Assembly (NCBI GenBank): GCA_963790875.1
Contig: CAWBQT010000020.1
Location: 1-64,000 of the forward strand
Direction: 5' to 3'
From: AP-15 sp963790875
GTDB lineage: Bacteria > Pseudomonadota > Alphaproteobacteria > ATCC43930 > CGMCC-115725
Length of the DNA stretch: 64,000 nucleotides
This document shows positions 41,200 through 50,687 of this stretch, piece by piece. A model generated the notes under the pieces. It saw nothing but the letters and a program-made list of their open reading frames with translations. It was not told the origin of the DNA and ran no database searches. Position 1 is the stretch's first letter; each line of letters starts with the position of its first letter. A program made the translations under genes and the position numbers.

Positions 41200-41687
41200 G
41201 TCGGATGTTCAGGTCGGTCTCGATCGAGGTCGCTGGCGAAAATCTGGACCCTAGGCGCAACTTCCAGCTTGACCATGGCCTCTTTGACGAGGATCGCGAT
41301 CGAATAGGCCTCTTCGCCGGTGGCACATCCCGGCACCCAGATGCGGATTTGGTCCTTGTTCCCTTTGTTCGCCGACAACTTTGGCATCACCTCGCTTTCC
41401 GGCGCCGCGAAGGCCTCCGGGTCGCGGAAGAACTGGGCGACCCCGATCAGGAGGTCGCGAAACAACAGATCGAGCTGGTCCGGCTCTCGGCGCAAGCGGT
41501 CGATGTATTCGGGCACGCTATCGATCTGCAGCACTTGCATGCGGCGCTGAGTGCGCCGGACCAGGCTGCTCTCCTTGTACTGGCTGAAGTCGTGGCCAAG
41601 CCGGGCGCGCAGCAGCGCGCAAATCCTCGTCAAATGTTCCGCCGCGTCGCGTGCCGTCCGGCGCCTTCCGATCGCCGATGCGGCCAA
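41200..41687 (-). pseudogene. CheR-domain fragment of a CheB/CheR-type fusion
   Basis: Minus-strand residues from HLTRICALLRARLGHDFSQY through RRMQVLQIDSVPEYI, LLFRDLLIGVAQFFRDP and the SAM motif WVPGCATGEEAYSIAIL to VQIFASDLD match the CheR half of rhizobial CheB/CheR-PAS fusion proteins. Upstream there is no CheB domain and no good start. After FASDLD the sequence diverges into unrelated, Arg/Pro-rich codons. It is truncated at both ends and should be non-functional. It lies just beyond a dispersed repeat and the RND operon. Confidence 0.8.
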
Positions 41688-41796
41688 GATGCTCCGCGTA
41701 GGCGAGCCGTCGGATCGGGAAATCCCACCGCGAAAAGCCGCCCTCTGACGCGGGTCGCTTGGCGCTCTTCGATGCAGGCAGGCGCAGATACGCGTG

Positions 41797-41885
41797 CTCC
41801 GAGGGAGCCACCCGCTCGCGGGGGAGAGGGCTGGCCCCCGACCCGGTACCGATCCTGGCTGCTCCCATCAGGGGAAGGCCCTGGG
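41797..41885. repeat. dispersed palindromic repeat, GCTCGCGGGGGAGAGGG family
   Basis: GCCACCCGCTCGCGGGGGAG, then AGGGCTGG, matches one arm of the perfect palindrome at 46152-46177 and the degenerate copy at 27727-27846. It lies directly downstream of the RND pump stop codon and could act as a 3' hairpin for that message. Confidence 0.6.
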
Positions 41886-41891
41886 CGACCC

Positions 41892-44800
41892 TCATTGCGC
41901 AGGGGCGGGGGCGTTTTGCGAAATCGCGGCGCCACGCTCTCGGCTCGGTTCCTTGATGCGGAACCACGCGACATAGAGGGCCGGCAGGAACAACAGGGTC
42001 AGGAGGGTCGCGACGGCGAGCCCGCCGATGATGGCATAGGCCATCGGCCCCCAGAACACCTCGGGGGCGATCGGGATCATGCCGAGGATCGCCGCCGCGG
42101 CGGTCAGGACGATCGGGCGCAGCCGGTGCGTCGTCGCGTCGAGCACGGCGTCCCAAGGGTTCAGTCCGCGGGCGAGATCCATGTCGATCTGATCGATCAG
42201 AATCACCGAGTTGCGGATGATCATGCCGGAGAGCGCGATGACGCCGAGGATCGCGACAAAGCCCATCGGCGTGCCGGTCGGCAACAGAGCGAGGACGACG
42301 CCGATCAGCCCCAACGGCGCCACGCTGATCACCAGGAACGTCTTCTGAAAGCTCTGCAGCTGCACCATCAGGATCGTCAGCATCAGAAAGATCATGACCG
42401 GAAATACCGCGACCACCGATGTGAGGCCTTTGGCGCTTTCCTCGACCGTGCCGCCGACCTCGATCTGTTCGCCGGCCGGCAAGGTCTTGGCCAGGGCGGC
42501 GATCGCCGGCGCCAGTTGCGTGACGAGCGTTTTCGCCTCGAGGCCGGGCGTCACATCGGCCTGTACCGTGATCGTCGGCAACAGATCGCGCCGCCAGATC
42601 AACGGCTGCTCGAGCCCGTAGCCGATCGTCGCGACCTGGCTCAGAGGGATCGTCTTGCCGTTCTTCAGCGACACCTGCAGGTCGCGCAAGGTCTGCAGCG
42701 AGGCGCGCTGCGCCAGCGGGGCGCGCGCTACGACATCGACGAGATAGATCGAATCGCGGACCTGGGTCACGTTGGTCCCGGTGGCAACGGCGTTTAGCGC
42801 ATCGGCCAGCGAGGCCGAGCTGACGCCGAGCTGGCGGACCTTGTCCTGGTCGACCTGGATGCGCAGCGCTTTCATCGGCTCGTTCCAGTCGAAATTAATC
42901 AGCCGGGTGTTCGGGTTCTGGCCGATCACCTCGGCGGTGCGAAAGGCCGCCGCACGGGCCGCTTCCGGCGTCGGGGCGCTGACCCGATATTGCAGCGGCC
43001 AGCCGACCGGCGGCCCCATTTCGAGCGGCGAGATCCGCGTCGACAGGTCGGCGAATTCGGTGTCGAGCGCCTTTTCGAGTCGCGCCTTGACGATCTCGCG
43101 TTCCTTGATGCCCTTGGTGACGATGACGCCTTCGGCGAAATAGTCGTTCGCCAGCTGTACATTGAGCGGCAGGTAGAAGCGGACCGCACCCTGCCCGACG
43201 TAGAAGGTGTAACGCTCGATATCGGGGTCGCCCTTGAGCAGCTCCTCGAAGCGCTCGACCTGCGCCTCGGTCGCATAGATCGACGCATTCTGCGGCAAGG
43301 TCAGATCGACGACCAGTTCGGGCCGATCGGAAGCCGGGAAGAATTGCTGCTGGATGAAGCCGTAGCCGAACACCGAGGCCGCGAACAGCGCCACCGTGAC
43401 GGCAATCACGAACCAGCGGAAGCGGAGGCAAAAACGCAAGGTGGCGCCAAAGATCCGCATGAAGCGGCCCGGTTGGCCGTGGGAGGCGCCATGCGCCTTC
43501 AGCGTCCGCGGCAGGATCGTCACGCCGATCACCGGGGCAAACAGCACCGCGACGACCCACGACGCCAACAGCGCGACGGCGATGACGGCAAACAGCGAAT
43601 AGCAATATTCGCCGGTGCCGCTCCTGGCGAAGCCGATCGGCACGAAGCCGGCGACCGTAACGAGGGTGCCGGTCAGCATCGGGAAGGCGGTCGTGACCCA
43701 GGCATGGGTCGCCGAGTGCTCGCGGTCGACCCCGGCTTCGAGCTGGCTGACCATCATCTCGATTGTGATCATCGCGTCGTCGACCAGGAGGCCGAGCGAG
43801 ATGATCAGCGCGCCGAGCGAGATGCGCTGCAAGCTGATGCCGGCATAAGCCATATAGGCAAAGACGATCGCCAGCACGAGCGGGATCGAGCAGGCGACGA
43901 CGAGCCCGGCGCGCAGCCCGAGGCTCAAAAAACTCACGGCGAGCACGATCGCGATCGCTTCCCACAACGACTTCGTGAAATGCGCGACCGAGTGTTCGAC
44001 CACTTCCGGTTGATTGGCGACGAGGTGCGGCTCGATGCCGATCGGCAGGTTGGCCGTGATCTCGGCCATCTTGCGTTCTATCGCCTTGCCGAAGGCGATG
44101 ATGTTGCCGCCCTGCGCCATCGAAATCGCCAGCCCGATTGCCGGCTCGCTGTCGAAGCGAAACATCGGCTGCGGCGGGTCGGCATAGCCCTCCTTGATCG
44201 TCGCGACATCGGCGAGGCGGAAGAATTTGCCGTCGGCAAAAAGGTTGATGTTCTTGAAATCCTCGACCGAACCGAAGGCGCCGGAGACGCGGACCGCGAA
44301 TTTTTCCTGGCTCGTCTGCAGAACGCCGGATGGCGTGACCAGATTCTGCTCGCGCAGGCTGTCGATGATGGCGTCGCGGCTGACGCCGAGGCCGGCGAGA
44401 ATCTTGGTGTCGAATTCGAGGTAGATCTTCTGGTCCTGGGCGCCGATCAGCTGCGCCTTGGCGGCGTTGGGGACCGTCAGGATTTCGGTGCGAGCGCGTT
44501 CGACATAATCGCGCAACTCGCGCTTGCTAAAACCATCGGCGGTAAAAGCATAGATGATGCCGAAAACATCGCCGAACTCATCATTGAAATTCGGTCCGAT
44601 GATCCCCTGCGGCAAGGTGCCCTTGATGTCGGCAACTTTCTTGCGCACCTGATACCAGATGTCCGGCACCTCGTTTTTCGCAGTCGAATCCAGAAGATTG
44701 ACATAGATGGTCGAGACTCCAGGCTTGGTATAACTCTTTAAATAATAGAGCGACGGGGTTTCCTGCAGTTTTTTTTCGATGCGGTCGGTGACTTGCTGCA

Positions 44801-44987
44801 TCGTGTCTTCGATCGTCGCACCCGGCCATTGGGTCTGGACGATCATCGTCTTGATCGTGAAGGACGGATCCTCCTCGCGTCCGAGCTTTTGATACGCCAA
44901 CACGCCGCCGGCGACAAAAGCAATCATCAGAAACCAGACGAACGAGCGGTGGTTGATCGCCCATTCGGAAAGATTGAAACCCTTCAT
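41892..44987 (-). CDS. RND-family efflux transporter, inner-membrane pump (AcrB-like)
   Basis: A 1031-residue HAE1-type RND pump with the standard 12-TM architecture and two large periplasmic loops. MKGFNLSEWAINHRSFVWFL leads the first TM, REEDPSFTIKTMIVQTQWPGA follows as a family landmark, and GLLVDDAMITIEMM carries the proton-relay Asp pair in TM4. The start ATG 44987 overlaps the adaptor stop (ATGA). It most resembles pumps paired with lipoprotein adaptors that export drugs or solvents. No outer-membrane channel or TetR regulator gene is next to it. Confidence 0.95.
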   Translation of the reverse strand: MKGFNLSEWAINHRSFVWFLMIAFVAGGVLAYQKLGREEDPSFTIKTMIVQTQWPGATIEDTMQQVTDRIEKKLQETPSLYYLKSYTKPGVSTIYVNLLDSTAKNEVPDIWYQVRKKVADIKGTLPQGIIGPNFNDEFGDVFGIIYAFTADGFSKRELRDYVERARTEILTVPNAAKAQLIGAQDQKIYLEFDTKILAGLGVSRDAIIDSLREQNLVTPSGVLQTSQEKFAVRVSGAFGSVEDFKNINLFADGKFFRLADVATIKEGYADPPQPMFRFDSEPAIGLAISMAQGGNIIAFGKAIERKMAEITANLPIGIEPHLVANQPEVVEHSVAHFTKSLWEAIAIVLAVSFLSLGLRAGLVVACSIPLVLAIVFAYMAYAGISLQRISLGALIISLGLLVDDAMITIEMMVSQLEAGVDREHSATHAWVTTAFPMLTGTLVTVAGFVPIGFARSGTGEYCYSLFAVIAVALLASWVVAVLFAPVIGVTILPRTLKAHGASHGQPGRFMRIFGATLRFCLRFRWFVIAVTVALFAASVFGYGFIQQQFFPASDRPELVVDLTLPQNASIYATEAQVERFEELLKGDPDIERYTFYVGQGAVRFYLPLNVQLANDYFAEGVIVTKGIKEREIVKARLEKALDTEFADLSTRISPLEMGPPVGWPLQYRVSAPTPEAARAAAFRTAEVIGQNPNTRLINFDWNEPMKALRIQVDQDKVRQLGVSSASLADALNAVATGTNVTQVRDSIYLVDVVARAPLAQRASLQTLRDLQVSLKNGKTIPLSQVATIGYGLEQPLIWRRDLLPTITVQADVTPGLEAKTLVTQLAPAIAALAKTLPAGEQIEVGGTVEESAKGLTSVVAVFPVMIFLMLTILMVQLQSFQKTFLVISVAPLGLIGVVLALLPTGTPMGFVAILGVIALSGMIIRNSVILIDQIDMDLARGLNPWDAVLDATTHRLRPIVLTAAAAILGMIPIAPEVFWGPMAYAIIGGLAVATLLTLLFLPALYVAWFRIKEPSRERGAAISQNAPAPAQ

Positions 44988-46102
44988 GGCGCGGCGTTCG
45001 CCTCCATCAGGCGGACTCTCTCGCCCGGCACTAGCTTCTGTACGCCGGCGGTAACGACGATCTCGCCGGCAGCGAGCCCGGAACCGACGACAAAGCCGTC
45101 GTCCTGGTAGCGCGCCACGGTGATCGGGTGCAGTTCGACGATCCCGCCCTTGCCGACGAGCCAAACCGCCGGCTTGCCATCCTTGTCGAAGAGAGCGCTG
45201 CTCGGCAGGGTGACGACCTCGGCCTGGTTCACCGTAACGGTCCCGGTCACCGTCGCGCCGAGGCGCATTTGCGGCGGCGCGTCGGGCAGCGAGACGCGCA
45301 CCGAGTAGGTGCGGGTCGTCGGGTCGGCCTGCGGCGAGACGTAGCGCACCTGGCCCGTCGTTTCGACGGCGGGATCGCTGACCAGCTTGACCGTGACCGG
45401 AGGGCTTTGCTGCGGGTTCCCGAGGATTGCTTCGCTGACGTTGAAGACGGCTTCGCGCTCACCCGGTCGCGCCAGGCGAACGACCATCTGTCCGGCGCTG
45501 ACGACCTGCCCGGCATCCGCCCCGACGGCGGTGACGATCCCGTCATCATCGGTTTTGAGCTCGGTATAGCCGAGATTCTCGCTGGCTTGAACCTGCCGGG
45601 CACGCGCCGCATCGGCTTGTGCCTGCGCCGTCTTGAAGGCCTTCAGCGCCTGATCGTACTTGACCCGCGTCGTGTGGCCGTTTTTCAGCAACTCGCGCTG
45701 CCGGAATTCGTCAGCCTGGCTGCGCGCCACCTCGGCGTCGGCCGAGGCAACCTCGGCCTTCGCGACCTCGAGGTCCTGGCGGTATTGCTGCGGGTCGAGC
45801 CGCGCGAGGAGATCGCCCTTCTTGACGGATGTCCCGACATCGACCGGGCGTTCGAGGATCTTGCCGGCTACCCGAAACCCGATATCGGCCTGGTAGCGCG
45901 GCTGGATCTCACCGGTCAGCGACAAGGTCTCGCCGGCCTGGCGCGGCTCGACCGTGACGCTGCGCACCGGGCGGATTTCCGGCGCCGCGGCCTTTTCCTC
46001 CTTGCCGCAGGCCGTCACGCCGAGGAAGACGGCGAGCAGGCAGGCGATACGAGGTGGGATACGAGATTCACGGATCTTCGCGCCACGCAGGCCTCTCGGC
46101 AT
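44984..46102 (-). CDS. RND efflux periplasmic adaptor lipoprotein
   Basis: A 372-residue membrane fusion protein. A leader ending in the lipobox GVTAC (mature start CGKEEKAAAPE) anchors it to a membrane. The lipoyl halves are IGFRVAGKILERPVDVGTSV and GYTELKTDDDGIVTAVGADAG, flanking an alpha-hairpin rich in Ala/Glu (EVASADAEVARSQADEFRQR). A beta-barrel and membrane-proximal domain (FNVSEAI, GQVRYVSPQADPTTRTYSV) complete it. It bridges the RND pump to an outer-membrane factor encoded elsewhere. Start ATG 46102 is the first Met close to the leader; a longer frame runs into a repeat. Confidence 0.93.
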   Translation of the reverse strand: MPRGLRGAKIRESRIPPRIACLLAVFLGVTACGKEEKAAAPEIRPVRSVTVEPRQAGETLSLTGEIQPRYQADIGFRVAGKILERPVDVGTSVKKGDLLARLDPQQYRQDLEVAKAEVASADAEVARSQADEFRQRELLKNGHTTRVKYDQALKAFKTAQAQADAARARQVQASENLGYTELKTDDDGIVTAVGADAGQVVSAGQMVVRLARPGEREAVFNVSEAILGNPQQSPPVTVKLVSDPAVETTGQVRYVSPQADPTTRTYSVRVSLPDAPPQMRLGATVTGTVTVNQAEVVTLPSSALFDKDGKPAVWLVGKGGIVELHPITVARYQDDGFVVGSGLAAGEIVVTAGVQKLVPGERVRLMEANAAP

Positions 46103-46151
46103 TCGCTCATCGCCCTTCGGCGGAGGCCGCCGCCCGCTGGCAGGGATCCCT

Positions 46152-46177
46152 CCCTCTCCCCGCGAGCGGGGAGAGGG
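46152..46177. repeat. perfect 12-bp palindrome in the leader of the efflux adaptor gene
   Basis: CCCTCTCCCCGC-GA-GCGGGGAGAGGG, 50-75 bases upstream of the adaptor start, belongs to a dispersed family (see 27727 and 41797). The gap 46103-46441 between the adaptor and glgP otherwise holds only an AT-richer stretch (46320-46370), a likely promoter, and no gene. Confidence 0.75.
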
Positions 46178-46441
46178 CCGGGGTGAGGGGCCGCGGCGAG
46201 GGTCGGCGTTCCGCCGGAAATTGTTTGACTGCCGCAGACGCCCCCGGATACCCCACCCCTCGCATGCCACAATGCCGGGTCCGGCGCGGCCGCGCAACGC
46301 GAATGATTCGCCTGGCTCAATTCTCAGTGTGACACAATATTGGAAGAATAAAATTCACCTGAAGGGGAAATGCTCGTCCGAGATGGTTGCTGGTTCACCC
46401 ATTGCTCTAATGCAACACGGTCTTTGCCGCGGCGGCCGTTT

Positions 46442-48949
46442 TCATGGCACTGGACAAGGTGTCGCCTGCCAGATCTCGGACGCGTATTGCGCGATCGTGC
46501 GGTCGCTCGAGAACTTGCCGGATCCGGCAATGTTCAGGATCGCCTTCCGGGCCCATGCCGCCGAATTTGCATATAACGTGCAAAGCCGCCGATCGGCCTC
46601 GAGATAGGGCGCCAGATCGGCGAGGTGCATGAAGTGGTCGCCATCCCGCAGCAGCGCGTCATGAATCGGAGCGAAGGCGCCGGGCTCGAAGCGGCTGAAA
46701 TAATTGCCTCGGATCATGTCGAGCGCCGCTCGGGTCTCAGGCTCGTTCTGGTAGTGCCAGCGCGGGTCGTACCAGCCCCGGCTGCCGGCGACCTGATCCG
46801 CCGTCAAGCCGAACAGAAAGAAATTCTCTTCCCCCGCCTCCTCGGCCATTTCGATCGTCGCGCCGTCACGGGTGCCCAGCGTCAGCGCGCCGTTCATCAT
46901 GAACTTCATGTTGCTGGTGCCGCTCGCTTCGTAGCCGGCGGTCGAGATCTGGTTGGAGACGTCGGCCGCCAGGATCAATCGCTCGGCGAGCGACACGCTG
47001 TAGTCGGGCACGAACACGAGTTTGAGCCGGCCGCGCACCGCCGGGTCGCCGTCGATCGTTCCGGCCAGATTGTTCAGGAATTTGATGATCAGCTTGGCGA
47101 GCCGGTAGGCCGGTGCCGCCTTGCCGGCAAACAGAAAGGTCCGCGGCACGATCTCGAGGCTCGGCTGCGCCCGCAAGCGGTTGTACAGAACGATGATGCG
47201 CAGCGCGTTCAGCAGCTGCCGCTTGTATTCGTGGATCCGCTTGATCTGGCAATCGAAGATCGTGTCCGGATCGACCGTCAGATCGGCCGTCAACTTGAGC
47301 CAGTCGGCGAGATGCCTCTTTGCCGCGCGGTTGGCCCGGTGGAGCGCGGCGCAGAAGGAATTGTCGCCGGCGAGTGGTCTGAGCCGCGCCAATTGGCCGA
47401 GATCGGTTATCCAGCTGTCGCCGATGGCATCGCTGATCGTCGCCGCCAACGCCGGATTGGCGACGAGCAGCCAGCGGCGCGGGGTCACGCCGTTCGTCTT
47501 GTTGTTGAACCGCTCGGGAAACATTTCGGCGAAGTCTTTGACGGTGACCCTGCGCAACAATTCCGAATGGATCGCCGCCACGCCATTCGTACTGTGCGAG
47601 CCGACGATGGCGAGGTGGGCCATGCGGATCTTGCGCTCGGCGCCTTCCTCGACGAGGCTCATCCGGGCCACCCGCCCGTCGTCCCCGGGAAAGTGGCTGC
47701 GCACGCCGTCGAGTAGGCGCCGATTGATCTCGAAGATGATCTCGAGGTGCCGCGGGAGCATCAGTTCGAACCAGGCGAGCGGCCATTTCTCGAGCGCTTC
47801 CGGCAGCAGGGTGTGGTTGGTATAGGCGAGACAGCGTCGCGTCAGATCCCAGGCTTCGTCCCAGCCGAGCCGAGCCCTGTCGAGTAGAATCCGCATCAAC
47901 TCAGGCACCGCCATCGTCGGGTGCGTATCGTTGAGCTGGATCGCGATCTTGTCGGGAAGCGCCTGCCAATCGGCGTTGCTTCGGCGAAAGCGGCGCACGA
48001 GATCGGCGAGAGAACACGCGACGAGGAAATACTCCTGGACAAAGCGCAAGGCTTGCCCGCCGACCGTCGAATTGTCACGGTAGAGAACGCGGGTCAACGA
48101 CTCGGCCGCGATGGTGCCGGTCAGCGCCGCGACGAAATCGCCGCTGCTGAACTCCTGAAGGTCGAAGTAGTCATGCGCGGCCGCGGCCCATAATCGCAGC
48201 GTGTTGATGGTCTTGCCGGCGTAGCCGACGACCGGCCGGTCATAGGGAATGCCGATCAGCAGGGTCGGGCGCCCGGCAACCGCCTGCAGGCTGCCGCCGC
48301 GCAATTCGAACGAGCAGTTGAGCCTGACGTCGACGGCTTCGTGCAGGCTGGCGACCTCCCAGGGGTCCTGCCGGCGCAGCCAGTTGTCCGGTCGCTCGCG
48401 CTGCCAGCCGTCGACAATCGACTGTTTGAAGATGCCGTATTCGTAGCGCAGCCCGTAACCCATCGCCGGCAACTGCAGCGTCGCCATCGAGTTGAGAAAG
48501 CAGGCGGCAAGCCGTCCGAGGCCGCCATTGCCGAGGCCCGCATCGGGTTCCCGCTCGAGCAGGCCGAGCCAGTTGTGCCGCGCCAATGCCGGCTTGACCA
48601 GCGGATCGAGCAAAAGGTTGGCGATATTGTTGGCGAGTGCCCTGCCGATCAGGAATTCCATCGACAGGTAGTAGACCCGCTTCGGGTTCTTGCGGGCGTA
48701 GGTGGCTTCGGTCCGCACCCAGCGCTGCGAGAGGATGTCCCGCACCGAGCGCGCGACGGCCTCGAAGCGCTCGCGCGGGCCGGCCGCCATGACGTCGACG
48801 GCGTTGTCGAACAACAGATGCCGCTCGTACAGCGCGTCCGCATCGCCGGAAAACCGGATCGGGCCACAGCCATACTGTTCGAGGAGCTGCGGCGAGGGTC
48901 GTCCGCTTCGTGCAACGCCCGAGGCCGGCGCATCGGTAATCTCGTCCAT
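46442..48949 (-). CDS. glgP: glycogen/alpha-glucan phosphorylase
   Basis: An 835-residue GT35 phosphorylase that releases glucose-1-phosphate from alpha-glucans using PLP. Conserved stretches include YYLSMEFLIGRALANN, GLGNGGLGRLAACFLNSMAT, NDTHPTMAVPELMR and the PLP-lysine segment EASGTSNMKFMMNGALTLGT. Length and ends are normal. The other glycogen genes (glgA, glgB, glgC, glgX) are not in the window, so it stands alone here. A histidine phosphatase gene lies upstream, 43 bases away, in the same direction. Confidence 0.97.
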   Translation of the reverse strand: MDEITDAPASGVARSGRPSPQLLEQYGCGPIRFSGDADALYERHLLFDNAVDVMAAGPRERFEAVARSVRDILSQRWVRTEATYARKNPKRVYYLSMEFLIGRALANNIANLLLDPLVKPALARHNWLGLLEREPDAGLGNGGLGRLAACFLNSMATLQLPAMGYGLRYEYGIFKQSIVDGWQRERPDNWLRRQDPWEVASLHEAVDVRLNCSFELRGGSLQAVAGRPTLLIGIPYDRPVVGYAGKTINTLRLWAAAAHDYFDLQEFSSGDFVAALTGTIAAESLTRVLYRDNSTVGGQALRFVQEYFLVACSLADLVRRFRRSNADWQALPDKIAIQLNDTHPTMAVPELMRILLDRARLGWDEAWDLTRRCLAYTNHTLLPEALEKWPLAWFELMLPRHLEIIFEINRRLLDGVRSHFPGDDGRVARMSLVEEGAERKIRMAHLAIVGSHSTNGVAAIHSELLRRVTVKDFAEMFPERFNNKTNGVTPRRWLLVANPALAATISDAIGDSWITDLGQLARLRPLAGDNSFCAALHRANRAAKRHLADWLKLTADLTVDPDTIFDCQIKRIHEYKRQLLNALRIIVLYNRLRAQPSLEIVPRTFLFAGKAAPAYRLAKLIIKFLNNLAGTIDGDPAVRGRLKLVFVPDYSVSLAERLILAADVSNQISTAGYEASGTSNMKFMMNGALTLGTRDGATIEMAEEAGEENFFLFGLTADQVAGSRGWYDPRWHYQNEPETRAALDMIRGNYFSRFEPGAFAPIHDALLRDGDHFMHLADLAPYLEADRRLCTLYANSAAWARKAILNIAGSGKFSSDRTIAQYASEIWQATPCPVP

Positions 48950-48992
48950 CGCGATCCGGTCCCTGGCCGATCAGCCCGTCCTGATCGTATCC

Positions 48993-49601
48993 CTAAGCTT
49001 CCGGCATGACCGCAATATGACGGGAATCGTTCCACAACTGGATCGCCGGTTCGGACAGATTGTGCTCATAGCCGATCATGCTGACACTCGCCGTGCTCAG
49101 CAGGCAATACCGCCCGCCGGCCGCGTCGAGCCCGAGCCAGCGCGCGGCCAAGACGCGCAGGATATGACCGCTCGAAAAGATCAGGATGTCGGCGCCGGCG
49201 GACCGCAAGCGGGAGACGACGCGATCGGCGCGCGCCCCGATCTCGCTCGGCGACTCGCCGCCCGGACAGCCGTCGCGAAACAATTGCCAGCCGGGGTTAT
49301 CGGCCAGGATTTCGGCCGTGCGGCGGCCCTCATAATGCCCGTAATCCCACTCGGCGAGATCGGGGTCGACTTCCGCCATATCGCCGAAGCCGGCAAGCGC
49401 GCAGGTCCGGATCGCCCGTTGCGACGGGCTCGTCAGCACCGCCGCGACACGCAGCCCGCGCAGTCGGTCGCCGAGGGCGCGGGCATGGCGTTCGCCGCGC
49501 TCGGTCAACGGCAGGTCGGTGCGGCCGGTATGCTGGCCAGAGAGGCTCCAGGCGGTTTCGCCGTGCCTGGCAAGAGTAACGATTGGAAGTGAGCCGCTCA
49601 T
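48993..49601 (-). CDS. histidine phosphatase (phosphoglycerate mutase-like) family protein
   Basis: A 202-residue branch 1 histidine phosphatase. The phospho-accepting motif is ARHGETAWSLSGQHTG, with RAIRTCALAGFG, EWDYGHYEGRRTAEI and the second catalytic His in FSSGHILRVLAARWLGL. Members dephosphorylate sugar phosphates or other small molecules; the true substrate is unknown. It is 12 bases from the HpnL-like gene upstream and may share an operon with glgP, which would suit a sugar-phosphate substrate. That link is inference. Confidence 0.92.
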   Translation of the reverse strand: MSGSLPIVTLARHGETAWSLSGQHTGRTDLPLTERGERHARALGDRLRGLRVAAVLTSPSQRAIRTCALAGFGDMAEVDPDLAEWDYGHYEGRRTAEILADNPGWQLFRDGCPGGESPSEIGARADRVVSRLRSAGADILIFSSGHILRVLAARWLGLDAAGGRYCLLSTASVSMIGYEHNLSEPAIQLWNDSRHIAVMPEA

Positions 49602-49613
49602 GATGTCCTCCGC

Positions 49614-50597
49614 TCAAAAGGATTTCGCCGGCCGCTCGCGTCGCCGCCGCCACAGGCGGCCGCCCTCGGCGAACTGCCAGACGCCGATCACCGGCAGCCC
49701 GATCGCCAAATCGCGCGCCCGCTTCAACAGCGACAGCGCGAGCGCCATTTCCGGGGTCAGGCCAAAGGCCGTGCCGACGAGGATGTAGGCGCCCTCCTGC
49801 ACGCCGACCGCGTTCGGGATCACGAAGGCGATCGTGCGGATCGCGTAGAGCAGGCTTTCGATGACGAATACCTCGCCGAACGGCAACCCCCGATTGGCGA
49901 AACGGAGGGCGATCCAGGCCTCGGAGGCGCCGGCGATCCAGCAGGCGAGGTGGAGCAGGAACCCGCTCCACAGCCCTTCCTGGCGCCGATAGATCGGGCC
50001 GAGCGCTGCATGCAGTGCCGTGGCGCCGGCGGCGACGCGGTCGGCCCAGCCGCGGCCGAGGATGCCGCCGAGCCGCCCGACTGGCCCGACACCTCGCCGC
50101 TGGAGCAAGAGGAACCCCGCGGCCACCAGGCTGGCCGCCGCCAGGCCGCCGGTCAGCGGCCAGGCCAACGGCGAAGCCGGCCGCAACCGCACGAGCCAGA
50201 CGAGGCCGAGACCCGTGTAGGCGAGCTTGGCGGAGAATTCGAGTGTCAGGTCGACGATGATGCTGGCCGCCGCGGTCGCCGCCGTCACCCCGGCGAGCGT
50301 CACGGCGCGGGCGCCGAGGACGCAGCCGCCGACCGGCGACAGCGGCAGCACTTCGGACGCGGCATCGCGGACGAAACGGGCCCAAACGAACGCCCGGATC
50401 GAGGCTCCGTCGACAAGCCCGCGCCAGGCGAGCCCCATCGTCGAGACCAGTGCCAGGTGGATCAGGCAGACCGCAAGAAACCCGTCCCAGCCGACCGAGA
50501 GCAGCGCCCGGGTCACGGCACCGGCGCCAAAGGCGAGAACGAGGGCCGTCATGACCGCCACGCCGGCGAGTGCCGCGATGATCGAGGCGGTTTTCAT
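49614..50597 (-). CDS. HpnL-like/lysylphosphatidylglycerol synthase TM-domain (UPF0104) membrane protein
   Basis: A 327-residue polytopic membrane protein with about 8 TM helices. Family markers are TMGLAWRGLVDG, FVRDAASEVLPLSPVGGCVLGARA, LCSLL-like hydrophobic helices, and FVIPNAVGVQEGAYILVG near the C-terminus. HpnL and MprF-flippase-like proteins are thought to move lipids across the inner membrane. HpnL is linked to hopanoid clusters, but no hopanoid gene lies here. Start ATG 50597 has AGGAG upstream. It heads a minus-strand unit with the histidine phosphatase. Confidence 0.85.
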   Translation of the reverse strand: MKTASIIAALAGVAVMTALVLAFGAGAVTRALLSVGWDGFLAVCLIHLALVSTMGLAWRGLVDGASIRAFVWARFVRDAASEVLPLSPVGGCVLGARAVTLAGVTAATAAASIIVDLTLEFSAKLAYTGLGLVWLVRLRPASPLAWPLTGGLAAASLVAAGFLLLQRRGVGPVGRLGGILGRGWADRVAAGATALHAALGPIYRRQEGLWSGFLLHLACWIAGASEAWIALRFANRGLPFGEVFVIESLLYAIRTIAFVIPNAVGVQEGAYILVGTAFGLTPEMALALSLLKRARDLAIGLPVIGVWQFAEGGRLWRRRRERPAKSF

Positions 50598-50687
50598 GCG
50601 CTCCTGGCACAAACCGCCGGTCGTCCAACCCGATCCGACGGCAACATCGGAAAAACGCGATTCGGATCGTGCAAGCGGCCGCCGGCT

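Noticed and set aside
42990..44741. Plus-strand frame of about 580 codons opposite the RND pump
   Set aside because: Antisense to a full-length RND transporter with intact motifs; composition is typical of third-position GC bias.
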